Counted from the first letter of the stretch, positions 1 to 9,002 are shown. The stretch is 64,000 nt of DNA from Streptomyces sp. RerS4 (GCF_023515955.1 NZ_CP097322.1:806001-870000); one strand, 5' to 3'. Notes: generated by a model not told the origin, from the letters alone. Translations and numbers: made by a program.

Positions 1-692
1 TGGTCGCCGTCCTCGGAGGCGGCGATCAGCGCGCTGGTGAGGTCGTCGCCGGGGGCGAGCCGCTTGGACTCCACGATCCGGGAGAAGAGCGCGCCGAGGT
101 CCGCCATCATGGCCGGGACTTCCTCGGGCCGGGTCTGGGTGGAGAAGAACTTCTCGAAGAGGGCCTTCAGCCGGGGGTGTTCGGCGGCGTCCACGCCCAT
201 GAGGGCGCTGATGACGTTCATCGGCAGCGGGTAGGCGAAGCCGGCCTTCAGGTCGACGGTCTCCCCGGCGGGGACGCCGGCGAGCTTGTCGAGCATCTCG
301 GTGGTGAGGTCCTCGATGCCGGCGCGGAGCTTCTCGACCCGGCGGACGGTGAGGGCCTGCGCCACGAGGGTGCGCAGCCGGCGGTGTTCGTCGCCGTCGA
401 CGGTGAGCATGGAGCGGCCGGGGTTGGCGAGGCCGATCAGCGGCCAGTCGAGGGGGATCTCGCCGCGCTGCCAGGCGCCCCAGACGTCGATGTCCTTGAC
501 GACGCGGGGGTCGGTGAGGAGCTTTTTGGCCTCGGCGTGGTGGGTGACGGAGTAGACGCCGACGCCGCCCGGCAGGACGACGCGGACCAGCGGGCCGGCG
601 GCGCGCAGGGCGGCGCCCTCGGCGTCGAGGTCGGTGACGAAGGGGTCGAGGGTGATCGGGGCGGGGGCACCGTGGTCGATCGGGCAGGTCAT
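1..692 (-). CDS. Cytochrome P450, CYP154-like (3' end outside window)
   Basis: Only the first 230 or so residues are present; the window edge removes the I-helix and the heme-cysteine region. The ATG at 692 overlaps the TGA of the upstream P450 as ATGA, so the two are translationally coupled. The visible part contains a typical P450 N-terminal half, including the C-helix stretch MLTVDGDEHRRLR and the segment KDIDVWGAWQRGEIP, which I recognise from CYP154 enzymes. In Streptomyces a CYP157/CYP154 pair commonly closes a conservon, and this gene occupies exactly that place. It presumably encodes a soluble heme monooxygenase; the substrate is unknown. Confidence 0.85.
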   Translation of the reverse strand, partial: MTCPIDHGAPAPITLDPFVTDLDAEGAALRAAGPLVRVVLPGGVGVYSVTHHAEAKKLLTDPRVVKDIDVWGAWQRGEIPLDWPLIGLANPGRSMLTVDGDEHRRLRTLVAQALTVRRVEKLRAGIEDLTTEMLDKLAGVPAGETVDLKAGFAYPLPMNVISALMGVDAAEHPRLKALFEKFFSTQTRPEEVPAMMADLGALFSRIVESKRLAPGDDLTSALIAASEDGD

Positions 693-1918
693 CGCGGGGC
701 TCCAAGGGCGGGGGTCGGGGTGTAGGTCACGGGGAGTTCGCTGAGCCCGCGCAGCCAGGGAGAGGGGCGCCGCGAGAGGTCCGCGGCGGGGACGGCGAGG
801 TCCACGTCGGGGAGCCGGTCGAGGAGGACCTCGATGCCGGTCCGTGCGATGACCTCGGCGACCTCCTGGGCGGGGAAGGGGCAGCGGTGTTCGCCGTGGC
901 CGAAGGAGAAGAAGGCGTTGTTGCCGCCGGTGAGGGCGCCCGCGTCGGCGCGTACGTGCGGGTCGCCGTTGGCGGCGGCCAGGCCCAGCAGGACGAGGTC
1001 GCCGCGGCCGATGCGCCGGCCGCCGAGCGTGGTGTCGCGGGTGGTCCAGCGGCCGGCGACGTTCTGGGTGGGGGTGTCCTCCCAGAGCACCTCGTTCATG
1101 GCCTCGCCGACGCTGTGCCGGCCGCCCGCGAGCGAGGCGGTGAAGCGGTCGTCGGTGAGCATCAGGCGCAGCGAGTTGCCGATCCAGTCGGCGGTGGGCT
1201 GGTGCCCGGCGGCCATCATGACCATCAGGTCCTGGGCGATCTCGTCGACGGTGAACCCGGACGTGTTGGCGAGCATCCGCGAGGCGACGTCGTGGCCCGG
1301 CTCGGCGGACTTGGCGGCGAGGAGCGCGTACATGGACTCGCCGAGGTGGCGTTGTCCGTCGAGGGCGCCCTCCCGACCGTTGATCATGTCGTTCATGGCG
1401 GTGACGAGGCCGGGGCCCTGGGCGTCGGAGAAGCCGTAGATGCGGGCGAGGACGCGCAGCGGCAGCAGCATGGCGTATTCGCCGACGATGTCGCAGGAGC
1501 CCTTGCCGCAGAGTCCGTCGATGAGCTCGTCGGCGAAGCGTTCGGCGTGACCCTTGAGTTCGAACGGGTCGATGGCTTCGAGGGCTTCGGAGATGACGGC
1601 GGCCCGCTGCCGGTGGCGTTCGCCGACGGTGTAGAGGATGGACGGCTGCTTGCGGCCGATCATCGGCAGGAGCGGCCAGTCGGCGGGGATGCGGTCCCAC
1701 TGGTTCCACAGGTCGGAGTCGCGGGAGAAGAGCTGCGGGTCGCTGGTGACCTGGTGGAGTTCGCGGTAGCCGAGGACCAGCCAGGCCGGGACGTCGCCGT
1801 CGAGGACGACCGGGGCGACGGCGCCGTGGTCGCGGCGCATCTCCCGGTACAGCTCGGCGGGATCGCTCTGGAAGCGGGGGCCGCCGAGGTAGACGGGCTG
1901 GGGCTCGGGGGTGGTCAC
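689..1918 (-). CDS. Cytochrome P450, CYP157-like, lacking the ExxR motif
   Basis: 409 residues. The GTG start at 1918 overlaps the stop of the GTPase gene (GTGA). The heme-binding loop FSFGHGEHRCPF is intact, with the ligand Cys near residue 345. The K-helix position where nearly all P450s have ExxR reads EVLW (about residue 274), and the I-helix reads AGHQPT instead of the usual acidic-alcohol pair. Loss of ExxR is a known oddity of the CYP157 family, found with conservons in Streptomyces, so the assignment fits both sequence and position. Whether it is a competent oxygenase or has a structural or signalling role beside its CYP154 partner cannot be told from sequence. Confidence 0.88.
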   Translation of the reverse strand: MTTPEPQPVYLGGPRFQSDPAELYREMRRDHGAVAPVVLDGDVPAWLVLGYRELHQVTSDPQLFSRDSDLWNQWDRIPADWPLLPMIGRKQPSILYTVGERHRQRAAVISEALEAIDPFELKGHAERFADELIDGLCGKGSCDIVGEYAMLLPLRVLARIYGFSDAQGPGLVTAMNDMINGREGALDGQRHLGESMYALLAAKSAEPGHDVASRMLANTSGFTVDEIAQDLMVMMAAGHQPTADWIGNSLRLMLTDDRFTASLAGGRHSVGEAMNEVLWEDTPTQNVAGRWTTRDTTLGGRRIGRGDLVLLGLAAANGDPHVRADAGALTGGNNAFFSFGHGEHRCPFPAQEVAEVIARTGIEVLLDRLPDVDLAVPAADLSRRPSPWLRGLSELPVTYTPTPALGAPR

Positions 1919-2562
1919 GGGGTGGGCTCCGGGAGGGTGTGCGGGACGAGGGCCGGTTGGTCGGGCCGGTGGCTCTGGAGGTCGCGGAGGTGCTCCACGA
2001 GGGAGATGAGCACCTGCTTGCTCGACTCGCGGGAGCGGGCGTCGCAGAACAGCAGGGGCACCTCGGGCGGCAGGTCGAGTGCGGCGCGGATCCGCTCCGG
2101 GGTGTGGTCGGGGCCTCCGAAGTCGTTGCAGGCCACGACGAAGGGGGTGCCGTGGTGTTCGAGGCGGTCGATGGCGTACCAGGAGTCGGCGAGCCGGCGG
2201 GTGTCGACGAGGACGACCGCGCCGAGGGTGCCGGAGAACAGCCGGTCCCACAGGAACCAGAAGCGTTCCTGGCCGGGGGCGCCGAACAGGTAGAGCACGT
2301 TGTGGGCGTCGAGGGTGATGCGGCCGAAGTCGAAGGCGACGGTGGTGGTGGTCTTGGCGGCGACGCCCTGGGTGTCGTCGACGGCCTCGCCCGCCGCCGT
2401 CATCGTCTCCTCGGTGTTCAGCGGGCGGATCTCGCTGACCGAGCGGACCATGGTGGTCTTGCCGACGCCGAAACCACCGACGATCACGATCTTCAGGCCG
2501 TTGTCGGCGGTGCTGCTGAGGGTCTGACGGGATCGGTCCCGGTCAGAGGTTGCGGAGTCCAA
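1915..2562 (-). CDS. cvnD: Conservon GTP-binding protein CvnD
   Basis: A 215-residue small GTPase. It has the P-loop GGFGVGKTT at residues 29-37, a switch region ending in GAPGQERF in place of the usual DxxGQE, and a CND sequence at the NKxD position. The start is a TTG at 2562 inside the last codons of the upstream DUF742 gene; no ATG or GTG lies in frame before the P-loop. In Streptomyces conservons, CvnD is thought to act with CvnA, CvnB and CvnC in a membrane-associated complex resembling eukaryotic G-protein signalling. A 20-base overlap with cvnC and a 4-base overlap with the P450 gene show tight coupling. Confidence 0.92.
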   Translation of the reverse strand: MDSATSDRDRSRQTLSSTADNGLKIVIVGGFGVGKTTMVRSVSEIRPLNTEETMTAAGEAVDDTQGVAAKTTTTVAFDFGRITLDAHNVLYLFGAPGQERFWFLWDRLFSGTLGAVVLVDTRRLADSWYAIDRLEHHGTPFVVACNDFGGPDHTPERIRAALDLPPEVPLLFCDARSRESSKQVLISLVEHLRDLQSHRPDQPALVPHTLPEPTP

Positions 2563-2899
2563 CGAGCACCTGCTCCAGGATGTCGGGGTCGGGAAGGCGG
2601 TACGTCGTGGCCCGGGGGTGGCGGGCGCTGACGCGCCCGGTGTCGTGGAGGTCGGCCAGCAGGATCCGGGTGATCGAGACGGGCAGGCCGAGTTCGGCCG
2701 CGATCTCCACGACGGCCGTCGGGTAGCGGCACATCCGCAGGATCGCGGCGTGCTCGGACTGCATGCCGGGAACCGGGTCGCATTCGGCGACGATCAGCGT
2801 GACCAGGTCGAAGGCGTCGCCGCCGGTGCGGCTGCGGCCGCCGGTGAGGGTGTAGAGCCGGTCCGGGGAGTCGTCCCGGCCCGGCCTGACGCGGCTCAA
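2543..2899 (-). CDS. cvnC: DUF742 protein CvnC
   Basis: A 118-residue DUF742 protein, standard for conservons, with a predicted winged-helix-like core (the segment AAELGLPVSITRILLADLHDTG is typical). The best start is the TTG at 2899, which overlaps the cvnB stop as TTGA. Longer readings upstream run out of frame through cvnB, and no ATG or GTG lies before the conserved FDLVTLIVAECDP stretch. It is expected to partner CvnB and CvnD. Two consecutive TTG starts (cvnC and cvnD) suggest deliberately low, coupled translation. Confidence 0.9.
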   Translation of the reverse strand: MSRVRPGRDDSPDRLYTLTGGRSRTGGDAFDLVTLIVAECDPVPGMQSEHAAILRMCRYPTAVVEIAAELGLPVSITRILLADLHDTGRVSARHPRATTYRLPDPDILEQVLVGLRNL

Positions 2900-3297
2900 C
2901 CCCGGGGCCGGGCGATCAGGTGTTCGCTCAGCTGCTCGACCAGTTCGGACATGTTGTGGCCGACGAGTCCGGCGTCGGCCTCCTCGCCGGCGACGAGGGC
3001 CAGGTGCGCGCCCTCGCCGGCTTCGACGATGAAGAGGATCCCGCCGTAGAACTCGGCCATGGCGGAGCGGACGCCGCCGGTGCCGTCGCCGAATTCGATG
3101 GACGCCCCGTGGGACAGGCTCTGGATGCCGGCCGCGATGGCGGCGAGCTGGTCGGCCTGGTCGACGGACAGCTCGGGGGTGCGGCACAGCTTGAGTCCGT
3201 CGCGGGAGAGCACGAGGGCGTGCCGGGCGCCGGGGGTGCGCTCCAGGAGTCCTTCCAGGAGCCAGTTGAGCGTCTCGTCGGTGGTGGAGCCGGTCAT
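2896..3297 (-). CDS. cvnB: Roadblock/LC7 protein CvnB
   Basis: A 133-residue roadblock/LC7-family protein beginning MTGSTTDETLNWLLEGLL. The family forms dimers that bind small GTPases, as MglB does with MglA, so the likely partner is CvnD. The ATG at 3297 overlaps the TGA that ends the true C-terminal frame of cvnA (3294-3296). That ATGA junction argues strongly that the long open frame joining the kinase to this protein is not a natural fusion but the result of a frameshift in cvnA. Confidence 0.92.
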   Translation of the reverse strand: MTGSTTDETLNWLLEGLLERTPGARHALVLSRDGLKLCRTPELSVDQADQLAAIAAGIQSLSHGASIEFGDGTGGVRSAMAEFYGGILFIVEAGEGAHLALVAGEEADAGLVGHNMSELVEQLSEHLIARPRG

Positions 3298-4845
3298 CGC
3301 GTGTTGCCTTCCGGGTGCGGGGGGTTCGTGGGCTGCTGCGGGGCCGGTGTCTTGCGTACGGCCTGGCGGAAGCTGCCGAAGCGGGCGGCGGACGGGGAGG
3401 CGCCGGTGGGGGCGGCCTGGGTACGGGCCGCCGCGGTCGCGGCGTCGGGGCCCTCGGGGTGGGCGGCGGCCAGGGTGCGGCCGCGCCTGCGCTGGGGCAG
3501 TCCGCTCTCGACGGGCACCGGGTCGTGGCCGGTGGTTTCGGGGTCGGGGCGTCCTCGGCGGCGCGGGCGGCGGGCGGCCGTCGTCGGCGGGGCCGGTGTG
3601 GGCGGGCTCGGTCCGCGCGTCGTGGGTGCGCGGGCGCGGGACCGTGGGCGTGGGTGCGGCGAGGAGCGCGGGGGCGGGCAGGGCCTCGGCCGGGGCGCGG
3701 CTGATCAGCTCCTGCGGCAGCATCAGGATGGCGCCGGTGCCGCCGCGGGCGGAGGGCCGGAACGACACCGTCAGGCCGTGCTTGTGGGCGAGGCGGCCGA
3801 CGACGGCGAGGCCGAGGCGGGTTCCGGAGAGCCCGGCCAGGTCCAGCGACTGGGCGGTCACGGCCTGTTCGGCGCGGCGCAGTTGGACCTCGCTCATGAC
3901 GAGGCCGCTGTCCTCGACGGTGATGACGATGCCGGCCGGGACGTCCTCGACGTACACGTGGACCTCGGCGGTGGGCGGCGAGAAGTTCGCGGCGTTGTCG
4001 AGGAGTTCGGCGAGGGCGTGCATGACGCCCTCGGCGGCGTGCCCGGCGACGGCGGCCTCGCTGGTGGAGTGCAGCCTGACCCGCTGGTAGCCGCCGATGC
4101 GGCCCATGGCGCCGCGCAGGATGGACTCCATGACGATCGGCTTCGCCCAGCGGCGGCCCGAGCGGGCACCGGCGAGGACGGCGATGGAGTCGGCGAGGCG
4201 GCCGGCCTGGGCGGTGCGGTGGTCGAGGTGGAGCAGGTCGGTCAGGACGTCCTCGTCGGCGTGCCGGTGCTCCATCTCCCGCAGGTCGGCGAGCATTCCG
4301 GTGGCGAGCGCCTGCATGCGGCCGGCCGCGTTGGCGGCGGCGGCCATGGCGGCCGCCCGGCCGGACCGGGCGCGGCGCAGTTCCTCGCCGAGGCGCTCGC
4401 GGGTGACCGCCTGGGCGGTGGCGAGGCCGTCGAGTTCGCCGCCGTGGGCGGTGGTCAGCCGGTCGAGCTCGGCGGCGTGCGCGGCGGTCAGGGCGTCCAG
4501 CTCGGCCGTGTGCGCGGCGGTGAGGCGGGCGCGTTCGGCGGTGTGGGCGGCGGCGTCGCGGGTGGCGTCGGCGGTGAGCCGGGCGATGTGCGCGTCACGG
4601 GCGGTGAGTTCACCGGTGAGGCCGGAGAGTCGGCGGCGCAGCGTCCGGTTGGCGCGCAGCGACCAGGTCAGCGCGAACGCGGCGACGGCCAGCAGCAACG
4701 ATCCGGAAGCGGCGAACCAGCCGAGGGGGACCTGGACGGCCGTGGGGGCCGCGGCCACCGCCGCCGTCGAGAGAGCGCCGGTGACCGCTGCGGTGATCAG
4801 CAGGGCGAGCGCGGAGGGACGAAGGGGGGAGGGCGACGCCGTCAT
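3294..4845 (-). CDS. cvnA: Conservon sensor histidine kinase-like protein CvnA (apparent frameshift)
   Basis: A membrane ATPase of the histidine-kinase fold that heads the conservon. There are two membrane segments (about residues 10-32 and 40-63), then a coiled coil built of three 11-residue repeats (LTAAHTAELDA and variants). A HATPase_c domain follows, with the N-box ELLDNAANFSPP and the G2 box TRLGLAVVGRLAHKHG. The usual conservon-kinase tail (GLPQRRRGRTL ... RFGSFRQAVR) is present, but in another frame, ending at 3294. A one-base insertion, for example in the G run at 3546-3549, would restore continuity. The start is the ATG at 4845, with GAGG nine bases upstream; a TTG lies one codon earlier. 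Confidence 0.85.
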
Positions 4846-4947
4846 CAATCAAAGCCTCAAACCGGGCGTAAATGGAAGAGAGGGTTCCTGTGGCAACGAG
4901 GCACAACTATAAGAGGATTGTTGATCGTTTCGGAAAGACCTTGGCGA

Positions 4948-4962
4948 ATATCGCGGCGATAT
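4948..4962. promoter_or_regulatory. Palindrome in the divergent promoter region
   Basis: ATATCGC-G-GCGATAT, a perfect 7+7 inverted repeat around one base. It lies in the 242-bp AT-richer gap (4846-5087) between cvnA (leftward) and the ATP-grasp pair (rightward). Its position fits an operator controlling either or both directions. I do not recognise the binding protein. Confidence 0.4.
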
Positions 4963-5087
4963 CACGCTGTGTAGCGCCCACTTCGGTTGCTTCTGGCGCG
5001 GTTTCGGGGCTATGCCGTGGCATCCTGTGTCGTCACAACTCGCCGGACGGGATCGGCGGAGGACGTCCGGGAAAGTTGGGGAAGACC

Positions 5088-6002
5088 ATGAGGCTCTGCT
5101 TCCTGGTGGAGGAGCACTACCGCCGTGACGGCATGCCGAACGAGGTGATCGGGCAGCTGACGGCGTGGGGCCACCGGGTCGACGTGGTCCGTCCCGGCGG
5201 CTCGCTGCTGCGCATGGCCGAGGTCGTCCGGGCCGGCGCGCACGACGCCTGGGTCCTCAAGACCGTCTCCGGCGGACCGGGCCTGACCCTCCTGGAGGCC
5301 GCCGCGGCCGCCGGCGCCGCCACCGTCAACGACGCCCGCGCGATCCGGGGCGTCCGCGACAAGGCGCTGGCCGCCGCCATCGGCCACGCCCACGGCCTGC
5401 CCCAGCCGGCGACGTACGCCGCCGCCCGGCCCGAACTCCTCGCGGAGATACCCGCCGAGGAGTACCCCCTCGTCGTCAAGCCCGCCGACGGCAGCTCCGG
5501 CCGGTCCGTGCACCTGCTGCCCTCCCCCGACCGGCTCGCCGCCCTGCTGCCCCTCCTCGCGGGCGAGGGCATGCTCATCGCCCAGCCGTACGTCCCGAAC
5601 TCCGGGACCGACGTCAAGGTGTACTGCGTCGACGGGGAACTCTTCGCGACCGAGCGTCGCTCCCCCTTGCACCCCGGCTCCGGGGTCCGCGAGCGCCGGG
5701 TGCCGCTGCCGCGCGAGGTGGCCGCCATCGCCTCGCGGGTGGGGGAGGTCTACGGGCTGGACCTGTACGGGGTCGACGTGCTGCTCGGGCCCGACGGGCC
5801 GGTGGTGGTCGACGTGAACGACTTCCCGAGCTTCCGTCAGGTCCCGGACGCGGCGGCGCGCGTGGCCCGCGCCGTCCTGGAGCTCGCCCGCACGGGCGGC
5901 CGGCGCACCCCGACCGCGCGCGTGGCCGTCGTACCCCACCGCGCTCCCCTGCCGGTCTCCCTCGCGGCGCAGGTGCAGGCGGGCGCGGGGGACGGGGCGT
6001 GA
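5088..6002 (+). CDS. RimK-type ATP-grasp ligase (first of a tandem pair)
   Basis: 304 residues starting MRLCFLVEEHYRRDGMPNEV. The ATG at 5088 is preceded by GGGGAAG; longer upstream readings lack the family pattern. An N-terminal pre-ATP-grasp Rossmann-like part is followed by ATP-grasp signatures: YPLVVKPADGSSGRSV (nucleotide-binding Lys and glycine-rich loop, about residue 125-140) and VVVDVNDFPSF (metal-binding DxN near residue 245). The family joins a carboxylate to an amine or thiol through an acyl phosphate. The stop overlaps the GTG of a second ATP-grasp gene. No precursor peptide or other biosynthetic enzyme is adjacent, so the substrate is open. Confidence 0.85.
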   Translation: MRLCFLVEEHYRRDGMPNEVIGQLTAWGHRVDVVRPGGSLLRMAEVVRAGAHDAWVLKTVSGGPGLTLLEAAAAAGAATVNDARAIRGVRDKALAAAIGHAHGLPQPATYAAARPELLAEIPAEEYPLVVKPADGSSGRSVHLLPSPDRLAALLPLLAGEGMLIAQPYVPNSGTDVKVYCVDGELFATERRSPLHPGSGVRERRVPLPREVAAIASRVGEVYGLDLYGVDVLLGPDGPVVVDVNDFPSFRQVPDAAARVARAVLELARTGGRRTPTARVAVVPHRAPLPVSLAAQVQAGAGDGA

Positions 6003-6847
6003 GGATCGGCCTGATCACCCCGGACCCCGGACATCCGGTGCTGGCGGCCACCGCCGCGCTGCTCGCCGGTGACGGGCACACGGTGGAGGTGTCGGACCCC
6101 CGGGCGGGCGCCGCCGCCGCGCCGGCCGGCGCCCCGGCCGACGTGTACCTGCTCAAGGCCCGCACCGCTTCGGCGTTGGAGCTGGCGCGGGAGCTGGAGC
6201 GGCGCGGAGCGCCCGTACTGAACTCGGCGGCGGCGACCGCACGCTGCCAGGACCGTACCGGGATGGCCGGGTCGGCCCGCCGGGCCGGGCTGCCCTTCGC
6301 GGCCACCCGTACCTTCGAGGCGGCGGCGCGACTGGAGTCGGCGCCGGGGCTGCCGTGGCCGATGGTGGTCAAGAGCCGACACAGCCGCAAGGCCGATCTC
6401 GTGGCGCGGGTCGACGACCCGGCCGGGCTGCGGGAGTTGGCGTCGGCGTGGGCCGACGAGCCGGTGGTGGTCCAGGCGTTCGCCCCCAACAACGGCTGGG
6501 ACCACAAGGTGTGGGTGGTCGGCGACCGCGTCTTCGCGGGGTTGCGCCGCTCCGAACTGGCCCCGGCCGACGGCGCGCCCGAACGCTGCGGCGTCCGCCT
6601 GCCGGACGCCTGGGCCGACCTGGCCCTGCGCGTCGGCGCCGCTTTCGACCTGGACGTCTACGGGGTCGACTTCGTGGACACCGGCGCCGCCGGTCCGCTC
6701 ATCGTGGACGTCAACGCCTTCCCCGGCATCCGCGACCAGCCGGGAGCCCCCGAGGCCCTGGCGGCCCTGGCCCTGGACCGGGCCGCCCGCGCCGCGCGGC
6801 TGCCCGCGGCCAGGGGGCGTCGTCAAAGTGGCGTCGGCCGCCCGTAG
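5999..6847 (+). CDS. ATP-grasp ligase (second of a tandem pair)
   Basis: 282 residues. The GTG at 5999 overlaps the previous stop (GTGA). It has the same architecture as its neighbour: an N-terminal Rossmann-like section, the ATP-binding stretch PWPMVVKSRHSRKADLV, then the metal-site motif LIVDVNAFPGIRD. Both proteins share the sequence LDVYGVDF/LDLYGVDV just before that site, so they are probably diverged duplicates. They may act as a heteromer or catalyse two successive ligations. Function unknown beyond the fold. Confidence 0.82.
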   Translation: MRIGLITPDPGHPVLAATAALLAGDGHTVEVSDPRAGAAAAPAGAPADVYLLKARTASALELARELERRGAPVLNSAAATARCQDRTGMAGSARRAGLPFAATRTFEAAARLESAPGLPWPMVVKSRHSRKADLVARVDDPAGLRELASAWADEPVVVQAFAPNNGWDHKVWVVGDRVFAGLRRSELAPADGAPERCGVRLPDAWADLALRVGAAFDLDVYGVDFVDTGAAGPLIVDVNAFPGIRDQPGAPEALAALALDRAARAARLPAARGRRQSGVGRP

Positions 6848-6862
6848 GGCCCGGGGGCACGT

Positions 6863-6878
6863 CCCAGCGGTAGCTGGG
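6863..6878. terminator. Short hairpin between convergent genes
   Basis: CCCAGC-GGTA-GCTGGG, a perfect 6-bp stem with a tetraloop, in the 51-bp gap between the ATP-grasp operon and the convergent hydrolase gene. It is probably a bidirectional terminator; there is no U-tract, as is usual in Streptomyces. Confidence 0.45.
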
Positions 6879-6898
6879 GGAGGGAGTTGACGACACCC

Positions 6899-7762
6899 CT
6901 AGGGGATGGCCGCGATCGGGGGGCTCGTTCGCCCGTGGAAGGCCGCGAGGGCGGCGGTGAAACGTTCCGCGTCGTCCAGCCACGGGAAGTGGCCGGCCCC
7001 GGGCTGGACGCTCACTTCGGCGGTCGGGAAGAGCTCCGCGTACGCGGCCACGGCGGGCGGCGGGGCCGCGAGGTCGACCTCGCCGGCGAGCAGCAGGACC
7101 GGTACGTCGAGCCGGGCTAGCGCGGCGCGGGTGGCGTCCGGGTCGAAGGCGCCGTCGGCCGCGAAGAGCGCCGCGGCCTCGTGGTTCTTCTGGCCGTCCT
7201 CGGCGGCCTGGTGGGCGCGGGCGGCCTCGTCCCAGCGTCCGTACATGAAGGGGGCGATGGCCTGCCAGGTGTCCGCCGTCGCGCGACCGGCGACGAGTTC
7301 CTCCAGGGCGGCGTACGCGGCCGGCAACTCCGCCCGTCGCGCCCGTACGGTCTCCAGGCGCAGCTCGCCGCTGATCGGGATGCCCACGGCGAAGACGCTG
7401 GGAGTGACCAGGGTGAGGGTGGCGACGCGCTCCGGGTGGCGGGCGGCGTAGAGGACGGCCAGGTTCGCGCCGGCGGAGTGGCCCAGCAGGTCGACGGTGT
7501 CCAGGCCGAGGTGCTCGCGCAGGGCCTCCACGTCGTCCACGAGCCGGTCGCACCGGTAGCCGGCGGGGTCCTCGGGGGCCTGGGAGGCCCCGGTGCCCCG
7601 CAGATCGGGGACGACGAGCTGCCGGTGGGCGGACAGCCCGCCGAGATCACCGAGGTAGGCGGAGGCCTGCATGGGGCCGCCCGGCAGACACAGGAGGGGG
7701 TCGCCCGTCCCGTGGAGGCGGTAGGCGAGTCGGGTGCCGTCGGCGGCGGTGTAGGTGTGCAC
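6899..7762 (-). CDS. Alpha/beta-fold hydrolase
   Basis: 287 residues, GTG start at 7762. It has the alpha/beta hydrolase hallmarks: an oxyanion-region LCLPGGPMQA near the N-terminus, the nucleophile elbow GHSAG (Ser about residue 96), an acid in LLLAGEVDLAAPP, and the catalytic His in GAGHFPW (about residue 258). The LPGGP opening resembles proline iminopeptidases and epoxide-hydrolase-like enzymes, but the specificity cannot be fixed. It is monocistronic, facing the ATP-grasp genes. Confidence 0.85.
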   Translation of the reverse strand: MHTYTAADGTRLAYRLHGTGDPLLCLPGGPMQASAYLGDLGGLSAHRQLVVPDLRGTGASQAPEDPAGYRCDRLVDDVEALREHLGLDTVDLLGHSAGANLAVLYAARHPERVATLTLVTPSVFAVGIPISGELRLETVRARRAELPAAYAALEELVAGRATADTWQAIAPFMYGRWDEAARAHQAAEDGQKNHEAAALFAADGAFDPDATRAALARLDVPVLLLAGEVDLAAPPPAVAAYAELFPTAEVSVQPGAGHFPWLDDAERFTAALAAFHGRTSPPIAAIP

Positions 7763-7771
7763 GGGCGGAAT

Positions 7772-8863
7772 CTACGGGCCGGCGGGCGGGGCGATCAACC
7801 GGATTCGGGCGCGGCGGCGGCGTAGACGCAAGGCGGCGACCCCTCCCGCGAGCAGGAGGGCCGCCACCGTGGGCAGCCACACGGGGACGCCGCCGACGGT
7901 GAGGAGTTCGTTGCGGTAGACGACGCGGCGGTACGGGGTGTCCTTGGCGGTGGCGCGCAGTTCGTGGTCGGCGTCGATGCGGGCGGGGTCGGGGAAGCGT
8001 TGGTCGATCGCGGTCAGGAACACCCGCCGGGGCCCGCCGGTGAGGTCGGCGAGGGCGCCGTCGGTGGTGAGGGAGCCGGCGAAGGTCACCTCGGGCCGGT
8101 TCCCGCCGATCGCGGAGCGTGGCTCCATCCGATGGTCGGCGAGGACGAACAGGCCGAGCGACTGCGGAGTACGGGCCAGGCGGGACAGCCGCATCGGGTA
8201 GACGAGGCGGTCGCTGTCGAAGCGGATGCGCAGCGGGTCGAGTTCGCCGCGCAGCGGCCGGCCGGGCTCGCGCGGGGCGAGGCGGACGGCGACGTACTCC
8301 CACCCGCTGTCGACGTAGGGCCGCAGTTCGACGGCGAGCCGGTCGGGGAGACGGAAGCCGTTGTCCTCCAGCCAGGTGCGCAGGGCGTCGGGGTCGGTGG
8401 CGGTCAGCCGGGCCACGTCGAAGTCGCCGAGGCGTTCGCGGCCGACGACGCCGACCGAGGGGGCGGCCGCGCCGGGCGCCATGGCGCCCGCGCCGTCGAC
8501 GCCGGCGGCGGAGAAGGGCCAGTCGTTGTTCCGGGGCCAGAAGTAGGTGCGGACGCGGCGCTCGGGGCGGATGAGCTCCGCGAGTTGGGAGAACAGCGCC
8601 GGGTCCCCCAACTCCACGCTCGCCCGCCCCGGCACCGGCATGATCCAGGCCGCGCGCAGGGCGTCGCCGCCGACGGTGAACCGCATCACGATCTCTTCGG
8701 TGCGGCCGTCCCAGCGCACGACGGAGGTCTCGCGGTCGACGCCGATCCGCGACGACGCGTCGGGGACCATCGCCCCGCAGCCGCACGCGTAGGCGGGGTT
8801 GACGAGCGCGCCCACCTGGGTAGCGAGCAGCGCGAACAGCAGGGCCAGGATCCTTCTCTTCAT
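7772..8863 (-). CDS. DUF2330 membrane-anchored secreted protein
   Basis: 363 residues. A signal sequence (MKRRILALLFALLATQVGAL) leads to the family start YACGCGAMVPD, whose paired cysteines follow the cleavage region. One C-terminal membrane segment (about residues 335-352) is followed by an Arg-rich tail. This is the DUF2330 pattern: an extracytoplasmic domain anchored at its C-terminus. ATG at 8863; a GTG two codons earlier is possible. Function unknown. The gene ends 9 bp before the hydrolase start, so the two may be cotranscribed. Confidence 0.8.
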   Translation of the reverse strand: MKRRILALLFALLATQVGALVNPAYACGCGAMVPDASSRIGVDRETSVVRWDGRTEEIVMRFTVGGDALRAAWIMPVPGRASVELGDPALFSQLAELIRPERRVRTYFWPRNNDWPFSAAGVDGAGAMAPGAAAPSVGVVGRERLGDFDVARLTATDPDALRTWLEDNGFRLPDRLAVELRPYVDSGWEYVAVRLAPREPGRPLRGELDPLRIRFDSDRLVYPMRLSRLARTPQSLGLFVLADHRMEPRSAIGGNRPEVTFAGSLTTDGALADLTGGPRRVFLTAIDQRFPDPARIDADHELRATAKDTPYRRVVYRNELLTVGGVPVWLPTVAALLLAGGVAALRLRRRRARIRLIAPPAGP

Positions 8864-9002
8864 CCACACGCGGTCTCAGACGAGGAGGGCGGCGATCCGG
8901 TTCCGGGCGCACGGGCGCACCGCGAAGGCCCGTTCGAGACCTGCCCGCGGCTTCACCCTCCGATGGGGCGTGGCCCGCTCGACCGGGCGGAGCGCCCGCT
9001 CC

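Noticed and set aside
2896..4848. A 650-residue kinase-roadblock fusion protein
   Set aside because: The middle part is a wrong-frame Pro/Arg-rich stretch, the standard kinase tail lies in another frame ending at 3294, and an ATGA junction with cvnB is present. A frameshift explains it better than a fusion.
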